Shown: positions 16,401 through 22,917, counted from the first letter of the stretch. The stretch is 24,386 nt of DNA from Candidatus Pacearchaeota archaeon (GCA_015520065.1 WAQV01000081.1:1-24386); one strand, 5' to 3'. Notes: generated from the sequence alone by a model not told the origin. Numbers and translations are program-made.

Positions 16401-17465
16401 ATGAGGTTAATCTTAGGAAGCAAAAAAACTTTTCTTGACTTTCTTAATAATCTTTCTGATAAAGATAGAATAGGAATACTTACGCATAATGATTTGGATG
16501 GAATAGCCTCTGCAATTTTTGTGCAGGAAATATTGAGAGGAATTGGTTTAAAACAACCTTCTTTGTTAAGGTTTTTAGAATATAAGCCATCCCTGTTTGA
16601 GAAAACCACGCCTCTGTTAAAAAACAAGAATATAAGCGCATTATTTTTAACAGATTTGGCTGCAGATGACTTTGACCTAAAAGGATTTGAAAAACTTAGA
16701 AGAGAGTTCAAGACTGTTTTAATTGACCATCATCCTTTAAATGTTAATTTGAAGAATAAACGAAACATAATCAAAACTCATTCTTATGACTGTGCTGCTT
16801 TGGTTGTTTATAATCTTGGAGTTGAGGCAAACAATTATTTCAATAGAACAGTTTTTAATTATAGGAAATGGGGATGGCTGGTTTCCGCTGCAATTGTTGC
16901 AGAAGTCTCATATAACAATCCAGACAATCTTAAACTTCTAAGAAAATTTTATCCAAGCGCAACTTTAGAAAATATTCATAATTCTATTCCAGACAAAATA
17001 TCCAAAAGAGTATTTTCTGCACTCGCTTATTATGAGGACGTGGAGAGAGTGTATAGAATACTGTTAAATAAAAATCTAAAAAAGCTAGAAACAGCGCATA
17101 AACATATAAACCGCGAGATGAAACTGTACTCAAAAAAGTTTCATAGAGAAGCAGAGTTTTTTCAGGAAAAGGATATCTATTTCTATTACTTCAACCCCAA
17201 ATTCAAGAAGATAGTTTCCTCTCTTGCAACCTCTCTTTCTTTTAAGCATCCAGATAAAACAATCATTATTGCGTCTGATGCTGACACTAAAACAATCAAG
17301 ATTAGCGCAAGAAACCAGAGCGGAAGAGTTAATGTTAATCTACTTATGAAAAAAGCAATCAAAGGATTGAAAAGTGCGATGGGAGGAGGCCATGCAAAAG
17401 CAGCTGCAGCGAGAATTATGAAAAAAGATTTGCAGAAGTTTAAAGAAAATCTGTTAAGCTCTTAG
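16401..17465 (+). CDS. DHH/DHHA1-family phosphoesterase (RecJ/NrnA-like)
   Basis: Manganese-type phosphodiesterase of the DHH superfamily. Motif I is ILTHNDLDGIAS (26-37), motif II is the Asp of LTDLA (83-87), motif III is LIDHHP (107-112), and the DHHA1 substrate motif GGGHAKAAAA lies near 328-337. The likely substrates are short oligonucleotides, single-stranded DNA or RNA, or dinucleotides such as c-di-AMP; the sequence does not decide between these. Its 354 residues are shorter than the archaeal RecJ/GAN nuclease. It begins 11 bp after the UPF0173 gene with no good TATA box of its own. Its 3' end overlaps the convergent LOG-like gene by 12 bp. Confidence 0.88.
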   Translation: MRLILGSKKTFLDFLNNLSDKDRIGILTHNDLDGIASAIFVQEILRGIGLKQPSLLRFLEYKPSLFEKTTPLLKNKNISALFLTDLAADDFDLKGFEKLRREFKTVLIDHHPLNVNLKNKRNIIKTHSYDCAALVVYNLGVEANNYFNRTVFNYRKWGWLVSAAIVAEVSYNNPDNLKLLRKFYPSATLENIHNSIPDKISKRVFSALAYYEDVERVYRILLNKNLKKLETAHKHINREMKLYSKKFHREAEFFQEKDIYFYYFNPKFKKIVSSLATSLSFKHPDKTIIIASDADTKTIKISARNQSGRVNVNLLMKKAIKGLKSAMGGGHAKAAAARIMKKDLQKFKENLLSS

Positions 17466-18119
17466 TTTGTCGAGGTTTTCTTTCAACTCTTCGGAATTAT
17501 TTACATATATTAGTTTTATGCCAATTTTCTCAAGATAGGCTTCTGTTTCCTGATTAAGTTTTCCGGATTTTATAAATGGAGAGTAAACAAAATAAGTATA
17601 CGGAACATACTTTCCTGCTCTTATTTCCGGATGTATTTTTTCTGATGGAGCATCAACATATTTTTTCATCCCCTGCATTAATTTGTAGATATATGTAGCA
17701 TAATTCATCTCTCCGTCAGTTCCAGGACTTGAGCCTAGATAAAGAACAACATCTCCAAAAAGTCCTTTAATCATGTCGTGCTTAAACCAGTCTCCAGAGT
17801 TAATTATTCTGTCAAAAAGCTTTTTTCCGTTCAACTCTAAATTCATATACTCATGAAGATGTCTTATCCCGAATGTAGAGTCATCCTGTGGAACACTTCC
17901 TATAACCTCTCTGCCATTAAACTGTTTATAGAGTTTTGCCAATTCCAAACAGATGCCTTTGTCAGGAAGCAGCTCAATTACAACCTCTGATTCAGAAAGC
18001 GCTTTTGCAATGCTTTCCAGTTCTGTCTGAAGCTTTTCTTTTTTAATTCCCAATAATTCAGTATAATGGAACTCAATATCTGAAGGACCTATTAAAGAGA
18101 GTATTAGTATGTTTGACAT
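17454..18119 (-). CDS. LOG/SLOG-like Rossmann-fold protein, divergent
   Basis: A 221-residue alpha/beta protein with the outline of the LOG (lysine-decarboxylase-like) superfamily: an N-terminal strand (NILILSLIG), PDKGICLELAKLYKQFNGREVIGSVP resembling the GG...GIM...GG.viGi.P segment, and GDVVLYLGSSPGTDGEM (about 122-138) at the place of the PGGxGTxxE phosphate-binding loop. The second Gly of that loop is replaced, so family membership and nucleotide binding are tentative. The ATG at 18119 is preferred over the GTG at 18128 because it is 26 bp from a palindromic TATA box shared with the divergent Taw3 gene. Confidence 0.7.
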   Translation of the reverse strand: MSNILILSLIGPSDIEFHYTELLGIKKEKLQTELESIAKALSESEVVIELLPDKGICLELAKLYKQFNGREVIGSVPQDDSTFGIRHLHEYMNLELNGKKLFDRIINSGDWFKHDMIKGLFGDVVLYLGSSPGTDGEMNYATYIYKLMQGMKKYVDAPSEKIHPEIRAGKYVPYTYFVYSPFIKSGKLNQETEAYLEKIGIKLIYVNNSEELKENLDKLRA

Positions 18120-18138
18120 ATATGACACAAAATTACAA

Positions 18139-18152
18139 AATATTTAAATATT
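18139..18152. promoter_or_regulatory. palindromic TATA element shared by two divergent leaderless genes
   Basis: AATATTTAAATATT is a perfect 14-bp palindrome. Its centre is 26.5 bp from the ATG at 18119 (minus) and 29.5 bp from the ATG at 18175 (plus), both in the TATA-to-start range seen at other genes here. No other TATA-like box serves either gene in this 55-bp gap. A single TBP site could therefore serve both directions. Confidence 0.65.
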
Positions 18153-18174
18153 GCCTATTTTCTTCAAAATTAAA

Positions 18175-18756
18175 ATGCCTGAAGACAGCTTTAATAAGAG
18201 AAAGAAAGATGTTCTGTCAAAGACAGACAAATCTTCCAAAGGAAGCTGGGATGATAAGATAGTGCAGCTGTGCAAGAAGATAAACTCTATGAAGAATTAC
18301 TATACTACCTCTTCTTGCAGCGGCAGAGTCGTTTTAATGATTGACCAAGAGAAAAAAGCAGAAGGCTTATTTATAAAAACAACTCATGAAAAAGTTTCTT
18401 TTGAGCAGATTAAAAGCTGGATTAGAGAGGTAGCAAATAACTCTCAATACAAAGACAAACTGATAAAATTCAAACAAGAACCATGTATTCTTCATGTTGC
18501 ATGCAATTCTTTTAGTGACGCCAAGACACTGTGCAATAAAGCAAAACTTGCAGGATGGAAGAAGTCAGGAATTATTGCATATGGAAAAAGGTTTGTTGTG
18601 GAGTTAAGCAGCACAGAAAGAATGGAGTTTCCAATTATCGAGGAAGGAAACATACTTGTGAACGATAAATTTCTGAAAACTGTTGCGAGAGAGTGCAATA
18701 AAAAACTGAAAAGCTGCTGGAGCAAGATAGGGAAATTGAAAAAGATGATAAAATAA
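18175..18756 (+). CDS. taw3: Taw3 (TYW3-like) tRNA wybutosine-synthesis methyltransferase
   Basis: Methylates the tricyclic wyosine base at G37 of tRNA-Phe in archaea. Features seen are the TYW3 N-terminus FNKRKKDVLSKTDKSSKGSWDD, the SSCSGR segment (about 40-45 from the ATG) and the later ILHVACNSFSDAKTL region. Its 194 residues match the family. I took the ATG at 18175 rather than the TTG at 18151, because the upstream codons lie in the shared promoter. The Trm5-like enzyme at 5231-6019 is the entry step of the same pathway; Taw1 and Taw2 are not in the window. Confidence 0.9.
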   Translation: MPEDSFNKRKKDVLSKTDKSSKGSWDDKIVQLCKKINSMKNYYTTSSCSGRVVLMIDQEKKAEGLFIKTTHEKVSFEQIKSWIREVANNSQYKDKLIKFKQEPCILHVACNSFSDAKTLCNKAKLAGWKKSGIIAYGKRFVVELSSTERMEFPIIEEGNILVNDKFLKTVARECNKKLKSCWSKIGKLKKMIK

Positions 18757-18797
18757 CTTATTTTATTGCTTCTTAACACATCTTCTCAATAATCAAA

Positions 18798-18808
18798 ATA
18801 TTTTTAAA
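18798..18808 (+). promoter_or_regulatory. candidate distal TATA box for ftsZ
   Basis: AATATTTTTAAA-type sequence in the gap before ftsZ. If used, transcription would start near 18830 and give a leader of about 170 nt containing all the inverted repeats listed below. It is followed by AAGTAGATACTT, part of which is complementary to 18914-18923. Weak evidence by itself. Confidence 0.3.
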
Positions 18809-18838
18809 GAAGTAGATACTTATTTTTTTATCATATTA

Positions 18839-18878
18839 ATTTATTCACTCTAAAGCCCCCCAAACAGAGTGAATAAAT
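18839..18878. repeat. 13-bp perfect inverted repeat with C6 loop
   Basis: Arms ATTTATTCACTCT (18839-18851) and AGAGTGAATAAAT (18866-18878) match perfectly. The 14-nt loop AAAGCCCCCCAAAC has a run of six C, striking in AT-rich DNA. No T-tract follows on the plus strand, so it is not a classical terminator for Taw3. It may be an RNA hairpin in a long ftsZ leader, a small RNA, or a protein-binding site. Confidence 0.85.
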
Positions 18879-18890
18879 CATACGCGTATG
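18879..18890. repeat. 12-bp perfect palindrome CATACGCGTATG
   Basis: Self-complementary with no spacer and immediately next to the 13-bp inverted repeat. With no loop it is more likely a dimeric protein-binding site than an RNA hairpin. Its CGCG core is unusual for the surrounding base composition. Confidence 0.75.
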
Positions 18891-18908
18891 TGTATTCTCT
18901 TCTTGATA

Positions 18909-18970
18909 GTTAGAAGTATCTACGGTATTTAAACCTTTCTATGCGAAAGGTTTGAGAGGATACTTCTAAC
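18909..18970. repeat. nested inverted repeats (12 bp outer, 9 bp inner) upstream of ftsZ
   Basis: Outer arms GTTAGAAGTATC (18909-18920) and GATACTTCTAAC (18959-18970) are perfect. Inside them AAACCTTTC (18931-18939) and GAAAGGTTT (18945-18953) form a second perfect stem with loop TATGC. A TATA-like GTATTTAAAC (18925-18934) lies between the arms. The structure can be read either as RNA or as a dyad operator enclosing the promoter. Parts of each arm have alternative partners next to the Shine-Dalgarno. Confidence 0.85.
18925..18934 (+). promoter_or_regulatory. candidate proximal TATA box of ftsZ
   Basis: GTATTTAAAC would place the transcript start near 18957, giving a leader of about 44 nt that begins at the GATACTTCT arm and includes the Shine-Dalgarno. 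It matches the boxes of other genes here better than the distal candidate. Confidence 0.55.
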
Positions 18971-18980
18971 AAAAAGAAGT

Positions 18981-18990
18981 GAAAGGAGGT
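18981..18990 (+). promoter_or_regulatory. strong Shine-Dalgarno of ftsZ deciding the GTG start
   Basis: GAAAGGAGGT ends 10 nt before the GTG at 19001. It is the best ribosome-binding site on a plus-strand gene in the window. Its GAAAGG is identical to the inner hairpin arm at 18945-18950, so CCTTTC at 18934-18939 could pair with either if both are transcribed. A small hairpin ACTTCT/AGAAGT (18962-18980) ends directly before it. Confidence 0.8.
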
Positions 18991-19000
18991 CAAAACTAAA

Positions 19001-20080
19001 GTGGTGCTTGATTTCGCAAAAGAAGCAATCCAAAACGCAGAGACTCACAGCATCAACTTTGATGAGTTGAAAGCTGGAAAAGCTAACATCAAAGTTATTG
19101 GTGTTGGAGGCTGCGGAGGAAACATGACCACCTGGCTTTTCAACAAAGGCATTACAGGTGCTACAATCTATACTGCAAATACAGATGCACTGCACCTTAG
19201 TGTTACCAAAGCAGACGAGAAGCTTCTTATAGGAAAAGAGCTGACTCGTGGACTAGGTGCAGGAGGAAACCCTAACAGAGGAAGAGAGGCAGCAAAAGAG
19301 GCTCTGGTTGACTTGAAGAAAGCTGTAAGTGGAGCTGATATGGTGTTTGTTCTTGCTGGACTTGGTGGCGGAACTGGAACAGGCGGAGCTCCTGTAATAG
19401 CCCAGCTTGCAAAGGAGACTGGAGCAGTTGTAATTGGTGTTGTGACAATGCCTTTTGAGTCTGAGAAAGCCAGAATTGACAAAGCAGAGTTTGGATTGCA
19501 GGAACTGAGAGAGGTTACTGACACCTGCATTGTTCTTGACAACAACAAGCTTGTTGACATTGCAGGACAGCTGCCTATTGAGCATGCATTTGCTGTTGCA
19601 AATGAGCTAGTGAGTACAATGATAAAGGGAATTGTTGAGACAATAACTCTTCCAAGTTTGATTAACTTGGACTATGCAGATGTCTCAGCAATCATGAAGA
19701 ACGGCGGAGTTGCTGTGATTGGAATTGGTGAGAATGACTCCACAGACCGTGTTAACGAAGCTGTCAAGCAGGCCCTGACACATCCTCTACTTGACGTGGA
19801 TTATCAGGGTGCTACTGGAGCTTTGATACACGTCACCTGTGGACCTGATTTGAAACTAGAAGAGTTTGATGTGATAGGCAGGACTGTCTCAGAGAATCTC
19901 AACCCAGACGCCCAGGTAATTATTGGAGCAAGAATCAGCAAAGAGTTTACTGGAAAAGTTAGAGTGATAACAATAATGACAGGAGTCAAATCTCCTTATG
20001 TGCTGGGCAAGTCAACAGAAGAGCAGTCAGAGCCTTTATCAAAAGAAGTCTCTGATCTGGGTATAGAGGTGTGGAAATAA
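19001..20080 (+). CDS. ftsZ: cell-division GTPase FtsZ
   Basis: Tubulin-family GTPase that polymerises into the division ring. The N-terminal GTP-binding loop GVGGCGGN lies at 34-41, NTD at 60-62, the tubulin signature GGGTGTG at 122-128, TMPFESEKAR near 149-158 and the T7 loop NLDYAD (222-227), whose two Asp stimulate GTP hydrolysis in the next subunit. The C-terminal domain includes DVDYQGATGALIH. The protein is 359 residues and ends soon after the core (GIEVWK), with a short tail. I cannot say from sequence alone whether it is FtsZ1 or FtsZ2. The GTG start at 19001 is supported by the Shine-Dalgarno; GTG at 19004 is possible. It stands alone between a structured upstream region and a terminator. 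Confidence 0.97.
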   Translation: MVLDFAKEAIQNAETHSINFDELKAGKANIKVIGVGGCGGNMTTWLFNKGITGATIYTANTDALHLSVTKADEKLLIGKELTRGLGAGGNPNRGREAAKEALVDLKKAVSGADMVFVLAGLGGGTGTGGAPVIAQLAKETGAVVIGVVTMPFESEKARIDKAEFGLQELREVTDTCIVLDNNKLVDIAGQLPIEHAFAVANELVSTMIKGIVETITLPSLINLDYADVSAIMKNGGVAVIGIGENDSTDRVNEAVKQALTHPLLDVDYQGATGALIHVTCGPDLKLEEFDVIGRTVSENLNPDAQVIIGARISKEFTGKVRVITIMTGVKSPYVLGKSTEEQSEPLSKEVSDLGIEVWK

Positions 20081-20091
20081 CTTTTTATTTT

Positions 20092-20125
20092 TCCGGGAGC
20101 AATCCCGGATTTTTGTTTTTTATTT
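20092..20125 (+). terminator. intrinsic-type terminator after ftsZ
   Basis: TCCGGG (20092-20097) and CCCGGA (20104-20109) form a GC-rich 6-bp stem with a 6-nt loop, followed by TTTTTTGTTTTTTATTTTTT. It begins 12 bp after the ftsZ stop and would end transcription before the convergent SemiSWEET gene. Confidence 0.75.
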
Positions 20126-20149
20126 TTTGGTTTTATGGTTCTTTGGAAT

Positions 20150-20404
20150 TTATCTGTATTTTATCTTGAGAGATAGAACAGAGATTGACAAAATTAGGCT
20201 AATCATATTTGCAAGTATTATTGGCAAGTCATTTTTAATTATACCATATACTAACCATAAAAATATCCCAAATGTCAGGATTAAATAAGCCATTAATGAT
20301 ATGTCTTGAGTTCTTTTTGTTTGAAGAGTCTTGATAGTCTGAGGAAGCAACGAGAAAGTTGTCAGTATAGCTGCACTAAACCCAATAACAGTTGCAAAAT
20401 TCAT
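20150..20404 (-). CDS. SemiSWEET-type PQ-loop sugar transporter
   Basis: An 84-residue three-helix protein of the SWEET/MtN3 superfamily, whose half-size members dimerise to pass sugars. The first helix ends in the PQ motif FSLLPQTIKTLQTKRTQDIS (about 18-37), followed by helices at about 38-57 (LMAYLILTFGIFLWLVYGII) and 61-80. TTTATAACC (near 20432) lies 28 bp before the ATG. It converges with ftsZ. The substrate is unknown. Confidence 0.9.
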   Translation of the reverse strand: MNFATVIGFSAAILTTFSLLPQTIKTLQTKRTQDISLMAYLILTFGIFLWLVYGIIKNDLPIILANMISLILSISVLSLKIKYR

Positions 20405-20458
20405 TGTATTTGTTTGTACAAAAAGAAAGGTTATAAATTTTTAGTTTTAAGAAAGATG

Positions 20459-21016
20459 TTAAACATTAATCTTCTTCACAGGATTCATCTTTCTGTTGCC
20501 GTATTTTTCAAAATAAATAATCCTGTCAATATCTATAGGCTCTTTTCGTGTTTTTCCCTCGTCCATGGCATAGCCAACTGGGATTAAAGCCTCAACACGG
20601 ATATGTTCAGGAATTCTTAACTCCTGTTTTATTATCAATTCTACAAAATGCCTCACCCAGTAAAAAGAAAGCCCTCTTTCATTTAACGCAAGAAGCAGAT
20701 TCTGTATTGCAGCTCCTGCCTGCTGTCTGCAATAAATCTCACCTCTGTCTCCGTAAAGATTTATTGTTCTTAAAGGGTCTGAACATACAACTATAACATA
20801 CTTTGCATTTGATATGAATGGCTGTTGAGAAGCTTCTGCAAGTTTTTGTATTTTATCAGCCTCACTAACAATAATAAACTTTAAACTGAAATTGTCTCCA
20901 GCCATTAGAGCATATCTTGCATAGTCTATTGCTTCAACAATATCTCTCCAGTCAGGCTTTTTGTCTTTGAATTTTTTTATATTTTTCAGAGATTTAATTG
21001 CATCTTCAAGTTCCAT
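20459..21016 (-). CDS. nitroreductase-family FMN oxidoreductase
   Basis: NAD(P)H-dependent flavoprotein fold. The N-terminal NIKKFKDKKPDWRDIVEAIDYARYALMAGDN segment matches the RSIRxF...L.Ea...APSaGN FMN region, though RS-R is replaced by NIK. SNAKYVIVVCSD (about 89-100) and the central helix with AGAAIQNLLLALNERGLSFYW (quoted by AGAAIQNLLLA) are typical, followed by a VGYA segment. The substrate is unknown. Its 185 residues are normal. ATTTTATAAAC (near 21043), inside the end of the next gene upstream, lies 27 bp before the ATG. Confidence 0.85.
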   Translation of the reverse strand: MELEDAIKSLKNIKKFKDKKPDWRDIVEAIDYARYALMAGDNFSLKFIIVSEADKIQKLAEASQQPFISNAKYVIVVCSDPLRTINLYGDRGEIYCRQQAGAAIQNLLLALNERGLSFYWVRHFVELIIKQELRIPEHIRVEALIPVGYAMDEGKTRKEPIDIDRIIYFEKYGNRKMNPVKKINV

Positions 21017-21039
21017 ATGTTTATTAGAGAAAGAGATGT

Positions 21040-21606
21040 TTATAAAATTACTGCCAGTTTATCATTGCAAAGAGAGTTTTCAAGCCTTTTAAAGCCAACT
21101 CTTTTGTATTTAACAGTTTCCTCTCCAAGAATCATAGCAAAATCTCTCAGTATTTCTTGCCTTTCTCTCGGAAACTCTTTAAATGAGTTTAAGTTCTCTG
21201 CAATCCTGTAAATTACAGGCAATATCTCATTTTTCATATCTGCTGGTGTTAAATGTTTTACTCTCTCATCATACTCCTGGTTAAATAGTTTCTCAAACAC
21301 TCTGTCTATAACATAAACAGACTTTCTTCCTTTCTCTTTTTCATAATCTTCCAAAGAGTAAAGAGTTTCTGTAAGGCATTTAATCTCAGAATACTCTTTA
21401 TGCAGAAAATTTTCTGATGCATCCAGCTTTATCGCTTCCTGCTTAAGAATGATCGCAAGCCTTGATGCACAACCACTTGCAATCTTCACTTCATCATTTG
21501 TTAAATATGCATCAATCTCGAGTGCAGAATGAGATGCTAAAACAGAAAGCCCATTGTGACTTAAATCAAAACCTTCAGGATAAAGGTATTTGTACGCCTC
21601 TGTCAT
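21040..21606 (-). CDS. hypothetical protein, 188 residues
   Basis: A soluble, mostly helical, acidic protein with no family I recognise. It has no membrane segment, no Cys-rich site and no obvious catalytic motif. N-terminal features include PEGFDLSHNGLSVLASHSALEID, then ASGCASRLAIILKQEA and a Glu/Lys-rich middle, with a basic C-terminus (KYKRVGFKRLEN). GTTTATAAAA (21627-21636) lies about 26 bp before the ATG, as for leaderless neighbours. The nitroreductase gene follows with 23 bp between them and its own TATA box. Confidence 0.65.
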   Translation of the reverse strand: MTEAYKYLYPEGFDLSHNGLSVLASHSALEIDAYLTNDEVKIASGCASRLAIILKQEAIKLDASENFLHKEYSEIKCLTETLYSLEDYEKEKGRKSVYVIDRVFEKLFNQEYDERVKHLTPADMKNEILPVIYRIAENLNSFKEFPRERQEILRDFAMILGEETVKYKRVGFKRLENSLCNDKLAVIL

Positions 21607-21709
21607 AGAAATTTATCTTTTTAATTGTTTATAAAAACTATTATGTTTAAGTAAATATTACTCTCTACTCAAGAAGTTGGAAGAGAGAATTCTGAGCTGT
21701 TTGCAAAAA

Positions 21710-21782
21710 CGTCCCCGCGAGGACTCGAACCTCGGACACCATGGTTAACAGCCATGCGCTCTACCAACTGAGCTACGGGGAC
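21710..21782 (-). tRNA. tRNA-Asn, anticodon GUU
   Basis: Read on the minus strand, a full cloverleaf: acceptor stem GTCCCCG/CGGGGAC, D arm GCTC-AGTTGGTA-GAGC, anticodon stem CATGG/CCATG with loop CTGTTAA (anticodon GTT), variable loop of five, and T arm CGAGG-TTCGAGT-CCTCG. The discriminator base is G, as expected for Asn. There is no intron, and CCA is not encoded; a TTTTT run follows at once and probably ends the transcript. The 73 nt are normal. Confidence 0.97.
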
Positions 21783-21804
21783 CTAAAACTTATGATAGTT
21801 TTTC

Positions 21805-21814
21805 GTATTTAAAG
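21805..21814 (-). promoter_or_regulatory. TATA box of tRNA-Asn
   Basis: CTTTAAATAC on the minus strand, centred about 28 bp before the first base of the tRNA, the normal archaeal promoter distance. It implies a transcript starting at or next to the mature 5' end. Confidence 0.6.
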
Positions 21815-21895
21815 CTTACCATTAGCATTGTTTTTAGATTTTAATAATAGATTATTTTATAGAGATTTACTTAAGAAAAACGAACTCTCAGGTTT

Positions 21896-22393
21896 TTATT
21901 TGAGCCCTAAATCAAAAACTGGCTTTACTTGGTGTTTTTCAAGGTAAGCATAAACATTTGATTGTTTTGCGCCTCTTATTATGGATATAATTGCCTCTTG
22001 AGCATTTTCAATATACTCTGAATCACCTATAATCCCAACCTGATTGTCCTTAACCTCAAAATAACATTTTGTCAGCTGCCTTAATGTTTTAATGGTTTTT
22101 CCGCTTTTCCCGATAATTCTTGCCCTCACTCTTTCAAGGTCTTTTCTTCTCGTGTAGTCTTTAATGTTTATAACCTCAAAAACAAAGTCTTCATCCTTTA
22201 TGAGCATCGCAACCTTAAACGGAAATCCGAAGTTTAAAGCCTCAATTACTTTTTCTGCAATATACTCTTCTTCAGGAGTTCCTTCTATGTAAACCTCTTT
22301 TCCTCGGTTTCTTATTTTTACATTCAGTCCTTCCTCTAACTTTTTTCTTCCTTTCACGATTCTTGCTATCTTGTCAGATATTATCTTTTTCAT
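21896..22393 (-). CDS. aDim2-like KH-domain protein (Pno1/Dim2 homologue)
   Basis: RNA-binding protein related to eukaryotic Pno1/Dim2, which acts in small-subunit ribosome maturation; archaeal Dim2 also contacts aIF2-alpha (family knowledge). Two KH modules: an N-terminal one with less clear loop (KKLEEGLNVKIRNRGKEVYIEG, quoted by its end KEVYIEG) and a C-terminal one with RARIIGKSGKTIKTLRQLTKC (GKSGKT at 95-100) ending in GGAK-like RGAKQSNVY. Its 165 residues match archaeal members. ATTTTTAAT near 22419 lies 26 bp before the ATG. The RIO1 kinase gene often found between aIF1A and this gene is missing here. Confidence 0.88.
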   Translation of the reverse strand: MKKIISDKIARIVKGRKKLEEGLNVKIRNRGKEVYIEGTPEEEYIAEKVIEALNFGFPFKVAMLIKDEDFVFEVINIKDYTRRKDLERVRARIIGKSGKTIKTLRQLTKCYFEVKDNQVGIIGDSEYIENAQEAIISIIRGAKQSNVYAYLEKHQVKPVFDLGLK

Positions 22394-22465
22394 ATAAAAT
22401 AGAGATATTGAACCATTAAAAATCTTCTGAAATCTAAGTTAGAAAACAATTCCATCTCCTAACTA

Positions 22466-22840
22466 TTAAAACTCCATAACCTCTTTTTCAAGATAGCCTT
22501 TTTTTCTCAGCCACTCAACCTCAGTCGGACGGTATTTGAATATAACATCTCCTCTGTTTTTGTCAAGCTCCCAGAGCTCTACAATTACAACATCATTTGG
22601 CCTTAGCCAGAGCTTCCTTTTAAGCCTTCCTGGAACACGGCAGTTTCTTGTTTTTCCGTCAAGGCAATTAACCATTATCTTATTTCCTCCTAATCTCTGC
22701 TCTATAATTCCAATTACTTCTCCCTCTTTCGGAAGCCTTACACGAACTTTCTCTTGAGTGTTTTCCGAGCTTCCGCTATTATTATCTTCAGTTTTAGCAT
22801 TCTCCTCAACTGTCTCTGAAAACTCTTCAGCGTTTGCCAT
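22466..22840 (-). CDS. translation initiation factor aIF1A
   Basis: OB-fold factor that binds the small ribosomal subunit at the A site during initiation. An acidic, disordered N-terminal tail (about 1-30, rich in Glu, Asn, Ser) precedes the core, RVRLPKEGEVIGIIEQRLGGNKIMV and then CRVPGRLKRKLWLRPNDVVIVELWE (each quoted for its family signature: GRLKRKLWLRPND). I used the ATG at 22840 (124 residues) rather than the TTG at 22858; a TTTATAAACC box near 22868 lies 28 bp before it. It is 72 bp upstream of the Dim2-like gene in the same direction. Confidence 0.95.
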   Translation of the reverse strand: MANAEEFSETVEENAKTEDNNSGSSENTQEKVRVRLPKEGEVIGIIEQRLGGNKIMVNCLDGKTRNCRVPGRLKRKLWLRPNDVVIVELWELDKNRGDVIFKYRPTEVEWLRKKGYLEKEVMEF

Positions 22841-22917
22841 GATTATAAAAATAATCAAGGGGTTTATAAAGATATTGAGACAGCTGACAGTTAGTGCAAA
22901 AGTGCAAGAAAAAGGTT

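Noticed and set aside
16373..16711. Minus-strand ORF of 112 codons opposite the DHH phosphoesterase start
   Set aside because: Antisense to catalytic motif I of a real gene and to the end of UPF0173; no promoter of its own.
153..17465. Three metallo-beta-lactamase genes plus a DHH nuclease as a possible defence island
   Set aside because: FttA, RNase J and UPF0173 are separate housekeeping families spread over 16 kb, with no toxin, reverse transcriptase, helicase, or mobile-element signs.
18888..18932. Short plus-strand ORF (ATG TGT ATT ... TAA, 14 codons) as an ftsZ leader peptide
   Set aside because: No ribosome-binding site, no regulatory codon run, and it crosses the repeat arms; its presence is best explained by chance.
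19168..19560. Minus-strand ORF of 130 codons within ftsZ
   Set aside because: A shadow of the FtsZ GTPase domain; Ser/Pro-rich translation with no family features.
21661..21687. CTCTCT ... AGAGAG inverted repeat downstream of tRNA-Asn
   Set aside because: Only 6 bp of simple sequence with a 15-nt loop; the TTTTT run next to the tRNA already explains termination.
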